From: Periconia sp. R9002
Lineage: Eukaryota > Ascomycota > Dothideomycetes > Pleosporales > Periconiaceae
Assembly: GCA_023627715.1 (NCBI GenBank)
Contig: JAMAHW010000048.1
Coordinates: forward strand, 186,001-250,000
Reading direction: 5' to 3'
DNA length: 64,000 nucleotides
A program made the translations under genes and the position numbers. Every line of letters starts with the position of its first letter. Position 1 is the first letter of the stretch. Shown piece after piece: positions 9,978 to 22,209 of the stretch. The notes below the pieces were generated by a model that made no database searches, had not been told where the DNA came from, and saw nothing but the letters and a program-made list of their open reading frames with translations.

Positions 9978-11709
9978 TCATGATTCTCGGTTATCATCCA
10001 GAACCACTCGTACGCCTTTTGAATCAAGCCGAGGCGAAGGATTAAAGAAGTCATGGGCGCATTCGACATCTTCCACGCTGGTCTCCACCAATCTCATTCT
10101 CCGCCCTACACCATCAGGTCCGAATAAGGCTCCCATCATCAAGTACAGCTCAGCGTAAGCTAGATGCATCCCAGCGCACATTCGCGTACCCTTGCTGAAT
10201 GGAACCAGGTAGTGCTTTCGTCGTTTGAGACCATCCTTCTCTTCCTCTGTCATATTTTCGGATTCCAGCCACCGGTTGGGATCGAAGGAGGTGGGATGAG
10301 AGTAGATGTTTGGGTCAAGGTGTATGAACATCTGAGTCATGCTGACCGGCACACCAGGAGGGATCACGTAGCTGTGAACATTTCCGTTGTGAGTTCCCTC
10401 GTATTGAAGGGCTGTGTCGGGAGCTATGCGAGGAAGGCGATGGGAAACTCCAAAGCTAAGACGCAATCCCTCCGATATAGTTGCAGAAAGGTAGGGCGAG
10501 TGCTCTAAAGCTTTCAGATCTGCCTGAGATTGCGCATCTGGTAGGTTAGAGTGTAGAGTCGACAATTGAGCCTCTAGTCTGGATTTTATCGCTGGATCCG
10601 ATAGCACGTAGTATACGATGGTCGCAAGAGAGTGTGCTGTAGTGATGGTACCCGCGCCCAGTAAAGTGAAAGATTCGTCCACGAGTCGTGGTGTTGCGAG
10701 CTCGGATGCCGGCAGACCAGAAGAAGCCATGATAGAATGTAAGATGGTCGAATTGTGTATGCCAGCTTTTGCATCCGTAGAAGCCTTGGGATCATGATTC
10801 TTCAAAGCGTTTCTCGTTTGTTTAATCTCACTGTTTATCTGGCCTCGGATATCGAGTAGGCGCTTAGTGAGCGGATGCACGAGTGATACTAGAAAAGGGG
10901 GGATGGAATTGAAAATGGCATAGGCCCACGGAAACTGTTTCATCAAATGGGTCGCCCTTGAAAGGTCCTGTCGGCGGTAAGTTCGTTGAAAGAATTCCAG
11001 GGGCCAGTGATTGGTACCATCATTAGTTTTTGCCATCCAGGCTCAAAGTCAGGCCTGTCGAGCAAGCCGTATCCGTGACCAAAAGCAACTTCTCCTATAA
11101 TATCGGCCGAGAAGGCAGCGAAACAATCCTTCAGATTGAGCTTTCTAGAACACAAGCCCCTTTCCTCCAGCAGATGACAAGCATGATCGACTGTGCGCTG
11201 GATTCTAGGTTCAAGTTGCGAGACGGAGCGTTTGGAGAAGAAACCATTGAGTGCGGAACGTCTGAGTCTGTGAAGATCATGGCCAACTGTTCCAACAGCG
11301 GCTAAGGAGGTGCCGAACATGCGGGCGCTAAAGTCCCACTTGTCGGTTTGCCGTGAAGGCCCAACATAGACGGAGTCATAGAATGCAGGATCAGAAATGT
11401 GGATTTCGTAAGGATTTATTCGAACTACAGGTCCTATCCAGAAAAGTAAGTATGGATTGGGGTAATCTCTCCAGCCTCGGACAGGGGCGGTCTACCATAT
11501 CGCTCATGCAGCTCTTGAATCTTCCACGTATATTTCCCACAACATATGACATCGTAGTAGAACTCGTACCAGAAGGTCAGCGCAGCCAGCCGAGGACCAG
11601 GGAATCGAGCAATGGGACTGAAGAATAGACGGTGCGAAAGGATAAAAATAAAATACAGGGTGACTGCACACGCGACAGAAATCAAGGCAGGCAAAGTCAA
11701 AAAGCCCAT
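9978..11709 (-). CDS. Cytochrome P450 monooxygenase (trichodiene-oxygenase-like group)
   Basis: Three exons, 11709-11496, 11433-11018 and 10967-9978, give 539 aa. The N-terminal membrane anchor is about residues 1-28, followed by the Pro hinge FFSPIARFPGPRLAALT. The oxygen-binding I helix has LLGAGTITTAHS, the K helix has ISEGLRLS (ExxR), the PERF region has SFDPNRW, and the heme loop is FSKGTRMCAG with the Cys thiolate ligand. All signatures are intact, so an active ER-bound enzyme is expected. Overall features (FWYEFYYDV, YGPVVRINPYEIHI, DLHRLRRSALNGFFSKRSV) place it with the CYP58/trichodiene-oxygenase-like group, which also serves unrelated metabolism. The second intron (10968-11017, 50 nt) was set because it joins ...WQKLMM to DLSRATHLMKQFPWAY in frame. 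No terpene cyclase or synthase is nearby. Confidence 0.93.
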
Positions 11710-13142
11710 GGCGCGTGATCATGAAGGGGAGGTGGTAGCGCGAACATTGTAGCAACAGGGAGGTTTGTAGTTAGACATTGGATGCAATTAGTTGCTGAAA
11801 GGAAGGCGACAGGATGCGGATAGAATTAGGGTGACGTGATGTATACGCGCACATGAAAATAGTTAAGTTGACGGAGTGCGGCCAGGGCAGGGAGTGGGTT
11901 TGATTTGTTCCCACTCGTCCTTTCCATGATGAATTGATGCTTGGCTCCTAGTTGCTTCCCCGAACCTTGGAACGTTTTGGCAAAGCATGTGACAGCGCGT
12001 TTTCAGGGTCATGCAATGTTGTGGTTGTGGTCGTTGGATGTATGTAATGTACATGTGGCTTCAGAGAAGAAGCGCATGACTAAGGAGGAAATCCGATGGA
12101 GACGTGGGAGGATACCGTACCCCGGAAGGATTGGGGGTGGTTTGTAGCGTGGTGGGGTTTGTGGGTTGCGGCTCTGGAGCGGTTAGCACAAGGGCATGGA
12201 CCATGACATCATCACTCAAGCTTCGCGGAGAGAAGACGGAATGCCATGCACATAAATAACTTTCCGGTCCCTGGTGGCCGTTACGGAACGCGGCGGAGGC
12301 ATTGTGAGAGGTCGAGACGCATCAGCAATACATGGCAAATAAAGGAAGAGAAGATGAAGACGGGAAGAAGCTTGATCAGCCAAGACACGAAGATTTAACT
12401 GGCTTGCTTAGAGGTTAGGTTAGGTTAGCAGTGCCAGCAAAAACCAGCACGCCTTGATTGGTCGCGCATTCGACAGGCCAGACCAGGCCATCGACGATGG
12501 GGAGCAATCTCTATCAAGCCAGCATAAACTCTTTGATGTCTGCTGGCTCGTTTGTTTGAGTGAAAGTGAACAAATTGAAGAAGCTCCGATCAGCAATAGA
12601 ATCCAATACGGCACAAATAAGTCCTTTTGGCACAAATACTAGCACGAGGCATCGACTCGGCTGGGACCCACGTTGAAGGGCAAACCGCGAATGCGTTGAG
12701 CGCCGATAAGCAAGCCATGCCCATGTCAGTGTCGGTGTCGCAACGCACAGACGCTATGTCATCCATCGCGACTACTCCAGGTTCTGACCTGCACTTTCCC
12801 ATTTTCCCCAGGTGCTCACCGCGATTGCAATTGTCCCCATCCCCTTCACGCGGTTGCGACAATTGCTCCCCCAGCACCTGCCCTGCCATTGATTTGCCTG
12901 GTCTGGTTTTCTCGCCCTTCACACCTCTTCTCTTCCTCTTCCTCCTCCACTGAACACCCCGCTTTACCTGGTCCTATCTATACCTTTGCCTTGCCTTTTG
13001 TACACCTTTCTGTGACTACTGCTTAGTACATTCCTCAACCTACATTTTATTCAGCTTCACATCTATACTCCCTTCACATCCTCACCGTCACCTGGGTACA
13101 CATCTCATCCCTCCACCCACCAACCCACGCCTTCCTGTCACC
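11710..13142. other. Divergent promoter region between P450 and GH63-like gene
   Basis: 1.4 kb without a supported gene. A short taggttaggttagg repeat lies near 12413-12426. The last ~300 nt before 13143 are pyrimidine-rich, as in leaders of highly expressed fungal genes. Confidence 0.5.
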
Positions 13143-16100
13143 ATGGTCCGTATACAGACCAAAGATTACCTCTGTGAAGAGGAGAAGCGCCTGAAGCAGG
13201 ACCGGGACCGCGAAGCCTACTGGAAGCACTGGGGCTCTTACCTTGCTGAACGGCAGTGGGCAACCGTTCGCGAAGACTACTCACACGATGGTGATGCATG
13301 GAGTCACTTCACCCACGACATGGCCCGCTCTCGCGCCTTCCGCTGGGGCGAAGACGGCATTGCCGGTGTATGCGACACCCATGGTCGCCAAAACATCGCT
13401 TTCGCCTTCTGGAACGAGAAAGAGTAGGCACTCTCTCTCCTAGCACCCCATTCTTCACGGCTGCAAACGTACTGACAAGACAACAGTGATTTTCTAAAAG
13501 AGCGTCTCTTCGGTCTGTCCAATCCTCAAGGCAACCACGGCGAGTCAATCAAAGAGTGTCATTTCCACCTTGACAATACGCCAACGGTAGGTCAATTCAC
13601 ATCCCCTCTGTCTCCGTCCCCCTCGCTAACTTGACTTGCAGCATTCGTACATGAAATTTCTCTACAAGTACCCGCAACGCAAATTCCCCTACGAGAATCT
13701 CATCCAAGAAAATGCCAAGCGAGGCAGGCTGGAGAACGAGTACAATCTCTTGGATACTGGCATCTTCGACGATGATCGGTACTGGGACATATTCATCGAG
13801 ACGGCCAAGGAGGCAGATGATCCCGAGGAGTTGCTCTTCCGAGTGACGGCCTACAATCGCGGTCCGGAACCCGCTCCTCTTCACATTGTTCCGCACATGT
13901 GGTTCCGCAATACTTGGTCGTGGGGTCACGAGGCGCCCGAAAAGAAGCCTTCCATCCACAAGATTGGCGAAACAACGGCACATTCAAAACATTGGAACTT
14001 GGGAGAACGTTACCTGCAGCTGTCGCCCTCTCCTGGAACTGGAGAGGGTGCTGATGACGTTCAGCCAGAGCTTCTCTTCACAGACAATGAGACCAACTAC
14101 AAGCATCTTTGGGGCGGCGAGAACAAGACACCGTACGTCAAAGACGGAATTCACCGCCGCATTGTAGATGAGCACAAGGATGCTGTCAACCCTGAGAATA
14201 CTGGTACCAAATGTGCCGCTTGGTATGCGTTTGACGAGGGCGAAGGTGTTCCGCCGGGTGAGTGCGCTGTGGTCCGATTCAGACTGTCGCGTAGATACGA
14301 AGGCTACCTCGACGAGGAACTGTTCGACGATATCATGGAGCAACGCCGTGCCGAGGCGGACGAGTTCTACTACCGCGTCAATCCTCTGCCCATGGCCGAT
14401 GATCTCCGAAACATCCAACGCCAGGCCCTTTCTGGCATGCTTTGGTGCAAACAATACTACCACTTTATCTGGGATCAGTGGGCGAATGGTGACCCTGGTA
14501 TGCCACCTCCTCCCCCAGGCCGGAAGGCTATCCGCAACAAGGAATGGAAGCACATGTATCTGGATGACATTTTGTCCATGCCCGACTCTTGGGAATACCC
14601 ATTCTTTGCCGCCTGGGACAGCGCTTTCCACTGCATTCCTCTCGCCATGATTGACCCCGATTTTGCCAAAAAGCAGCTTGACTTGTTCACTCGCGAGTGG
14701 TACATGCACCCCAATGGCCAGTTGCCAGCCTACGAGTGGAATTTTGGGGACGTCAACCCCCCAGTTCACGCCTGGTCACTCTTCAGGGTGTTCAAGATCG
14801 AGCGGAAAATGTACGGTCGCGAGGACTTCGATTTCCTCGAGCGTGTTTTCCAGAAACTGCTTCTCAATTTCACGTGGTGGGTCAACCGCAAGGATGCGGA
14901 CGGCAAGAACATTTTCGAAGGTGGTTTCCTCGGCTTGGACAATATTGGAATCTTCAATCGTTCGGATCCATTGCCCACGGGTGGCGTGCTTGAACAAGCC
15001 GACAGCACGGGCTGGATGGGCTTTTACTGCCTGAATATGCTCAACATATGTCTTGAGCTTGCCAAGCGTCGTCGTATATACGAAGACATGGCCTCTAAGT
15101 TCTTCGAGCATTTTATCATGATTAGCGACGCCATGCAGTTTCGTTCTGGTGGTGAAGCAAAATCGCTATGGAATGAAGAAGACGGCTTCTACTATGACGC
15201 TATCTCGTGGGGTGGTCCATGGAGTCATCAGATGCCGGTGCGGTCGCTCGTCGGCCTTATACCTCTCTACAGCACTCTGACACTGGAACCGGAAGTCATT
15301 AACAAGTTCCCAAGTTTCAAAAAGAGGCTGAATTGGTTCATCGAAAACCGGAAAGAGACGGCCTCCCGCAACATCGCATCCTTGAAGAAACGTGGCAAAG
15401 GTGACCGCCTCCTCCTTTCGCTTGTCAGCGAAGATCGGCTGAAGAGGATCCTCACGCGTATGCTGGACGAGGACGAATTCCTAGGAGATCATGGCATCCG
15501 CTCTTTGTCAAAGTTCCACAAGGACCATCCATACTCAATGGATGTAAACGGACAGCGTTACCAAGTGAGCTATCTCCCTGGAGATTCGGATAGCGGTCTT
15601 TTTGGCGGCAACAGTAACTGGCGTGGACCGATTTGGCTGGCCGTCAACTTCCTTCTCGTCGAATCGGTCCAGCGCTTTTTCCTCTTCTATGGCGATGATT
15701 TCAAAGTAGAGTGCCCTACGGGATCTGGTGACTACATGCACCTCGGCCACGTCGCTGAAGAGCTGCAACATCGTCTCCAACATTTGTTTGCGCGCGGTGA
15801 TGACGGTAGAAGGGCCATCAACGACGGGAATGAAACGTTGGATTACGACCCGAACTGGAAAGATTACCTGTGGTTCCATGAGTTCTTCGACGGAGACACT
15901 GGCCGTGGTTTGGGTGCAACCCATCAGTGTGGTTGGACTGGTTTGATCGCAAAGATGATCCACGACACCGGGTATGAACATCTGAGCGTATTCGTGAAAA
16001 GAACTTTTCTCAGCTAACACTCCATAGTATGACTTGCCGACTACCACAAACACCTCGCACCCCGACAGCCGCAGCAGCCCACTACTTTGATGATATTTGG

Positions 16101-16448
16101 TCGGCAGAGGGCAAGCCAAAGAAACCGTCCATGCTACGTCGCTCATCTACAGCCCGTAGCATTGGCTTCAGGAGCGATTGGGAAACATCGACGAATGGCG
16201 AGGAAGAGACAACGCCCATGAAGAGAACCAACTCGATTGGGTATCTCAACGAAGAGGCGCTTCAGCGTAAGGCGGAGATGGATGAACATATCGCCAACTA
16301 TGTCAGCGATCAGTTAGCCAGGGTCAAGAGTGGTGATGCTGGCGAAGTTGATGAAGGGGAATTTGAAGCGACGTTGGATGGTACGTCCGATGAGAAACCA
16401 AATGGTCGTGGAGGAAAATCGGACGATAATGGTTACTTTACGCGGTAA
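13143..16448 (+). CDS. GH63-like six-hairpin glycoside hydrolase
   Basis: Four exons, 13143-13423, 13487-13586, 13642-15971 and 16028-16448, give 1043 aa. There is no signal peptide. The N-terminal half carries the beta-sandwich-like region ([32 protein letters not shown]) and the rest is an (alpha/alpha)6 toroid with strongly conserved blocks: [71 protein letters not shown] and [14 protein letters not shown]. The acidic residues in WDSAFH and YEWNFGD are plausible catalytic-site neighbours. Processing alpha-glucosidase I of the ER belongs to GH63, but this protein lacks a membrane anchor and resembles instead the bacterial/fungal YgjK or mannosylglycerate-hydrolase-type branch, so the substrate is open. 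The C-terminal ~140 aa ([25 protein letters not shown]) are Ser-rich and charged, likely disordered and possibly phosphorylated. Confidence 0.9.
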
Positions 16449-16965
16449 AGAGCACGGTCGCCGTTGTTGAGGAAGACAAAAGAGCAATTTTGGCACAAAA
16501 TGCATCCATCGGGCGGAGTTTTGCTGGCATTCTTTTCGTTTCGCTCTATCACCGTAGCCTAGACCTTTCAAGATCTTAGACTTCAAGATACCTATTTATA
16601 CATTTCCAATGCTGCTGTTCCGCACTTCACCATGCTCTTGTGCCTATGGTATGATTTCCATTAGCGAGGTTCTGCATGTGTGGCTGGTGACTTTCTTAGT
16701 CAGCACGGGCGTGGCGTACATTGTTTGGGTGGGTGGGGCAGTCAACAACAACTGGGGTGCCGTCTCCAACATACGACATCAGTGCTGGCTTGGCTGAATC
16801 TACTCACTCCTTTTGCTCGCTCACTTATTTGCTCACCCCAGCAACTTCAGAGTCTCACAGATTTCCGGTTTGTGCATTCCTCCACGTAAACGCTGGTTAA
16901 ACTAACCTCCGGAATGCATTCCAGATTACACGCACGCATAAAGCTAAGACAAGCCGCCGCGAAGC
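16449..16965. other. Intergenic: GH63-like 3' UTR and MOB1 leader
   Basis: No coding region supported. Two open frames of about 60-70 codons overlap here but match nothing. Confidence 0.5.
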
Positions 16966-18194
16966 ATGTCGGGCTTCATAACCACAATGTTTGTCCCTCC
17001 CCTTTCTCATAACCGTACCCGCCCGCTGTTGTCTGCCAAACCGCAACCTTTACAACCCATCTTCACCTTCGCCCAAAGTCAATCCTGCATGAATGTTGGA
17101 CTGCAAGATCAAACGGAGTCCCCGCACGACGCCACGTATCGCGAACTAGTTCGAGAGGGCCTTGAGAGGGTTCGAGAAGCTCCGAAATACCCTGTGAAGC
17201 CTCAACTTACCTACAAGAGTCCGTTACAAAGGATTGGCGAGGCGTTACGGACTTCACAAGCCTCAACCCCTGGGGGCTCGATTGTTCAAGGTCCACATGG
17301 GCAGTCCAACTCGATGCAGGATAAACATGACTTTGGGCAAGCGTGCAATGGAGCTGAAGATACCGGTTCCCCCGCTCATCGAGCATCCACAACACATACA
17401 TTATTACAGCAGCATGATTATCCTTTGGTATCAGACACAAACTTACTCTCTTCTTTTTATAGTAACCCGCGCACGCGAGCCCCATTCAAGCCACAAAAGT
17501 CCAGTCGAGGGACCAGCAGCTGGCAACTGAAGCAATACGCGGAGGCGACACTAGGCAGCGGCAGCTTAAGGAAAGCAGTCAAGCTACCTGAGGGGGAAGA
17601 TAAAGATGAATGGCTGGCGGTCAACGGTGAGAAAGGCACACCACCTCGGCCGCAATGAATCTAACGGGTCAGTGGTCGATTTCTACAACCAGATCAATTT
17701 GCTTTATGGCTCCATCACCGAGTTTTGCTCGCCGCAGAGCTGTCCGGAAATGAAGGCAACCGATGAGTAGGTCCGACAGTATTCTCCTGCCATTCGTGGC
17801 ACTAAACATCTTTAGATTCGAATATCTCTGGCAAGACAGCGAGAACTACAAGAAGCCCACCAAGATGCCCGCGCCCGAATACATCGAGCACCTCATGGCG
17901 TGGATACAGTCGAACGTGGACAACGAGCAAATGTTCCCGAGCCGCATCGGCGTCCCCTTCCCCAAGACCTTCGCCGCGCTCATCCGCAACATGTTCAAGC
18001 GCCTCTACCGCGTATACGCACACATCTACTGTCACCACTACCCCGTCATCATCGAGCTCGGCCTCGAGCCGCATCTCAACACGAGCTTCAAGCACTACGT
18101 GCTGTTCATCGACGAGCACGGTCTGGCCAACGGAAGCAAGGACTTCTGGGGCCCGCTGGGTGATTTGGTGGAGAGCATGCTGCGGAGCGATTAA
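16966..18194 (+). CDS. MOB1: MOB1 kinase activator
   Basis: Four exons, 16966-16988, 17463-17626, 17673-17766 and 17816-18194, give a standard-length 219-aa Mob1. It begins [19 protein letters not shown] and ends [12 protein letters not shown]. Zinc ligands are present: C-x4-C in [11 protein letters not shown] and H-x4-H in [10 protein letters not shown]. Mob1 binds and activates NDR/LATS kinases (Dbf2-type) in the mitotic-exit/septation network at spindle poles and septum. Exon 1 is only 23 nt; the codon for Ile is split across intron 1 (AT|T). Intron 1 is 474 nt, unusually long here, a multiple of three, and free of stops in the reading frame, so its retention would add 158 residues without breaking the protein. 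I prefer the spliced form because it gives the canonical N-terminus. Confidence 0.95.
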
Positions 18195-18688
18195 TCTTTA
18201 CTCGTTGCTGAGCGTTGCTATTACAACGATTGATGCATATGAGCATAGCGGATAGACGATGGCATTCTGCGGGGCACTTCTTCAAGGGAGCCATGGGCGG
18301 TTTTATGTTTTTTCTCTTACCTTTCCAGGGGCATCACGATGGCTAACGATTTTTTTCTCGAATACCTACCTGTATAATTAGCGGATGATTAATGATTGAG
18401 AGCATCAACGACACGACACCATATGTGACTGTGTCGAGGCGCCTCGCCCTCTCTCTACCTTGGGGAAGAGGCGCTACATCACAAAGAACAATTATGAGCA
18501 GCAACATCATGCGTTTTAAAGCTTCTTTCTTCATTAATCCTGAGTTCCCATGAATGCCCATTTCGTTTCGATTCGTTCCCCAATGTATGTGTGCAATGCA
18601 GTTATCCGTGTTATGTCGTTTCCCTCGTCACGTACTATCCATCCCTCCACCCCTCCATCTCTCCATCATTTATCATCTCTCGACTTAT
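18195..18688. other. 3' region between convergent MOB1 and 59-aa gene
   Basis: Contains T-rich and pyrimidine-rich segments consistent with two 3' UTRs. No gene seen. Confidence 0.5.
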
Positions 18689-18956
18689 TTATTTATTCAA
18701 CTCCTCCGCCCTCTTCCTCAGTTCCTCCTTACTCGCCGCTTCGGGCATGTTTTGCGGGACTACGGGGCCCTGTTTCATTTCCGTTAACAACACTTTCCCT
18801 TTTCCCTTCTTCTTACATCTCTCCCCCTTTGGAGGAACGAGGGAAAGAAAGACGTACCGGATTCGCCTTATGCGCCATAGCCGCGCTTACGGTGTCTTTG
18901 ACGTTGTTGGCGGTGTTGGAGGCGGAGGTGGAGGTGGTGGGTTGTTGTTCTGGCAT
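18689..18956 (-). CDS. Small hydrophilic protein, 59 aa, two exons
   Basis: Exon 1 18956-18858 and exon 2 18769-18689 join in phase 0 across an 88-nt GT..AG intron. The product starts MPEQQPTTSTSASNTANNVK, continues DTVSAAMAHKANP, and exon 2 adds GPVVPQNMPEAASKEELRKR then AEELNK and a stop. The C-terminal SKEELRKRAEELNK is a strong amphipathic helix of a kind seen in very short, widely kept fungal proteins; I cannot name a family. The clean donor/acceptor, matched phase and non-random second exon support a real gene. No signal peptide or membrane segment. It could be a stress-related intrinsically disordered protein; that is inference. Confidence 0.65.
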
Positions 18957-19747
18957 TTTTTGGTTTGGTTTGGTGTTGTTTGGTTGGGGGGTTTGTGGGT
19001 TTGTGTGTGAGGTGGTGTAGTTTTTCAAGTGTTGACTTATGTAGATATGGAAGTTTATGTATGTGGTTATGGTGGTTGGGCGTGGTACGTGGTGCGTGAC
19101 CGGTGACGTAGGGGAGCGAGCTGGGTAGTGGGCTGGGATGGGTGGCGGAGTTAAGGAGGGAGGGGGGTTAGATAAGAGAGGGATGTATGATTTCAGGTGA
19201 GATTTTGTGAGATGTTAACGGGGACTTTTGTTTTTCTCGTGGTTTAAAGGGTTTAGGGTTTCTTTTGGTTGATATGTACTGGGGGTGGTGGATATGCATT
19301 CCAATGTTGATAATTGCTCTTTGAGATAGGTGAAAGTTCGTGTTGCATGCATGTACATTTGCATCTTTCTCGCATTTTTTCCCCCTTTCTACTCATTCCC
19401 ATGTTTCAAAATTCCCATGACAAAATATTCATGTTGGTACATACTTATTCGACGATAAAAAAAAAGGGTATCCCATCAATCGCCATTCGCGAAGTCGCCT
19501 TGTGAGTATACGAACCCCACTAACCTCCCTTAAGCCTAGCCCGATCGATCGCTACCAACAATCCAATGTCGTCATAACCTCTCGATCTCCATTCTAGATC
19601 TCCCGCGAAAGCACAGGTACATAACGTACATAGGTACTTATGTAACCAGCTGAAGACGGTACCGGACAATAACAATGATATGATAAATAGGGAGGGGTAC
19701 GCGAGCACAATGTACCTCACATAACTAACTCCTTTTCTACGTAAAGG
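18957..19747. other. Divergent promoter region (59-aa gene / SDR)
   Basis: G/T-rich directly upstream of the 59-aa gene and T-rich further on; no coding region supported. Confidence 0.5.
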
Positions 19748-20690
19748 ATGCCGCCCTGGTCGCTCATCACGCCAGCCTCACGAGGTATTGGGTTCGCCCT
19801 TGCGAGAAGGGTGTTGCAGACGACGAGGGCACCCGTTGTGGCTACGGCGCGTGGGGGTTTGGATGAGGTTAAGGAAGAGCTGTTGGAGGGGTTGGATGTT
19901 GAGAGGGGGAGGTTGAGTGTGCTGAGATTGGATGTTTTGGGTACGTATACATGAAAGAAATCATGTATTGATAGTTGTTGATACCGCGAGTAATCCAACA
20001 CTCTGCGATGATGCCACTTACTTTCATTTTCACACAGCCAGTCAAGCTTTTACGGAACAGGAGAGCTTACCTTTTCGTGCTTTAGACGAATCCTCCATTG
20101 CGGATGCGGCAGCAATATGCAGAGACAAGTTCCCTGTCGAGTCTCATCAGCTCCAACTCGCCTTCATGCTGCCTGGGCTCCTCTTCCCTGAAAAGTCGCC
20201 CGCGCAAATCGATGCAGAGAACGCGTTGTTGACGTTTCGCACCAACACGCTTGGTCCTATGTTGCTGCTCAAACACTTCTCGCCATTCCTGCCTACCAAG
20301 AAGAGCAAGCAGGATCTAAAGAGTGAAGACATGCAAAGGCTGCCCGATGTAGCGATGACAGCTGTCATGTCGGCGCGCGTGGGGAGCATATCGGATAATA
20401 GATTGGGAGGGTGGTATAGCTACCGCGCGTCCAAGGCTGGGGTGAATCAGGTGGTGAGGACGTTTGATAATCATTTGAAGACGGTTTCGGGGGAGAAAGC
20501 GGCTGCGGTAGGACTTCATCCTGGGACGGTGAAGACGGGGTTGAGCAGGGAGTTTTGGGGGAGTGTGAAGAAGGAGAAGTTGTTTGAGCGGGAGTGGGTT
20601 GCGGAGAGGTTGATCGATGTTGTCAAGGGCGTAGGGGTTGAGGGGAGGGGGAAATGCTGGGATTGGGATGGCAAAGAGGTGCCTCCTTGA
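19748..20690 (+). CDS. Short-chain dehydrogenase/reductase (SDR)
   Basis: Two exons, 19748-19940 and 20038-20690, give 281 aa. The NAD(P)-binding start is SLITPASRGIGFALARRVL (variant TGxxxGIG with TPASRGIG). The catalytic set is a Ser in MSARVGSISDNR and Y-x3-K in WYSYRASKAGV; PGTVKTGLSREF follows, typical of the C-factor/sniffer-like classical SDRs. A longer than usual segment (about residues 65-110) separates the cofactor Asp (LRLDVL) from the NNAG-equivalent region, which appears here as AFMLPGLLFPEKS, so cofactor contacts may differ. It is cytosolic by sequence. The substrate is unknown. The start is the first ATG and puts the dinucleotide motif near residue 10 as expected. Confidence 0.88.
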
Positions 20691-22209
20691 TCGTTGGTTA
20701 CCATCCTCGCCATGGCTTATACACGCGCGCGGTTCATAACGGTGCTAGGCGGGACGACGCTGGTGTGGCACTTCCAAAGAAGAAAGGCAGGAAACTAAAA
20801 TGACTGAGATTTGGTGAAAATGAGCTCGTTCTCGAAGGTTGGCTGGGCTGCGATGGGTAACACAGACTTTCCCCGATCAGCGACATTGGCTTGGAATCGG
20901 GGGGATCTGGATGCCATGGCTTACGAGCAGGTGTCTCATGCAGACTTTGAATATCCTTCTGACCTGGCTCTGGGCACTGATGGCTTACCATGATGCTCTG
21001 CAAAATGCAACCATGGACAGGGTCGCGCGTTACTGGATAGGAAGTCGATGAAAAAAGAGGGTTTGGGGTTGGCAATGATGATGGAGGTGGTGCGAAAAGT
21101 ACATGTAAGTAGGCGCGGATACGGCGGGGTGTACAGGCAACGCAACGTGCTATGCGATAGTGTAGCGTGCGGGTTCCAGCAAGTTATGGCGATGCAACGG
21201 CCCGTTTGTGGAGACGGTATGTACGCATGTTGATGGCAAATGTTTACTGTAATGGTGAGGTCGCAGCGAAGATATCGTACACGGACATTTCTATGCGCAT
21301 GAATACTGAAACTGTCTGTGTATGGGTATTGGGGGAGGTGATGTTGGTTTTGACTGGAGATTTGACTTTAGACGAGCTGATAGGCGGTGGCACGTGCATG
21401 GTGAGGCGTCGTACCTATGTCATGTAGCACAGGGAGAGGGAGAGAGTTCGTTACGCACATGTGTATACTCGAGGCCTTATTCATGGGCGTATGCAGGTCA
21501 TGTACATGTGGTGAATGTGTGGACATACAGCGTGCAAGTTACATAGTTATGCTTTATACACACATGCCAGTATCAATTATCTATCTGGTGTTGTTGATGG
21601 AGCCTTGACGTCTGCACTGAACATTCCGTGCCGCCCCCATCCTCTCTGGCCTCTCGCCCTCTTTTCCCGCCGATCGCTCAGTGGCCGCAGGATCCACCTC
21701 CGCCGCCTACCGACGATACGGACACTACAATCCGTTGGTTCATTATCAGTTCTCGCTATCTACCCGCACGTATCCCTCTAGTCCCTGTCCGTCTTGCTCC
21801 CGCCTGGGGTCGTCGCGATCGTCTCCAGGCCGTCTCCACTTTAGATACAACCTCATCTCTCCCGTTCTCCTAGTTCAGCTCCTCGTGCTCGCACCAACAG
21901 CATCGCGCCGTACCTACAGTGCCTAGCTGTTGTATTACTGCATGATACGGCGCTTCATCCAACCAACTGCACCGCACTGCACCACCACATCGCCTTGCCT
22001 GTACACCAGCTTGCCGCGTTACAAGTACATCGGCACCGCCTGTTGCGGACAATCATCTCAACTCGCCTGCACCGTGTACCCTATAGCTCTATCTAGATAA
22101 CTCCAGCAAACATCAACTATCCGAGCCACAGCTCGCTCATTCTTATCCCTTGCCACAAGCCAGTCGGCTTCGTCCTGCAGCCGTATCGGGCGTACATGTA
22201 TGGGCTTGC
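20691..22209. other. 1.5-kb region upstream of the Zn2Cys6 gene, with likely long leader and upstream ORFs
   Basis: The 3' 600 nt are pyrimidine-rich and may be a long 5' UTR. It holds a 52-codon upstream ORF (ATG 21942, stop ending 22100) and an ATG at 22196 whose frame (76 codons) overlaps the main start out of frame. No gene supported in 20691-21600. Confidence 0.4.

Noticed and set aside
12413..12427. Telomere-like taggttaggttagg motif
   Set aside because: Only about two and a half degenerate copies, inside ordinary intergenic sequence.
14168..15110. Long frames overlapping the GH63-like exon on both strands
   Set aside because: They are shadows of a strongly conserved coding exon and carry no motif of their own.
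9146..16448. P450, SRPBCC protein and GH63-like gene as a secondary-metabolite cluster
   Set aside because: No polyketide, peptide, terpene or DMAT synthase lies in the window, and the glycosidase and flanking MOB1 are unrelated. Adjacency alone is not enough.
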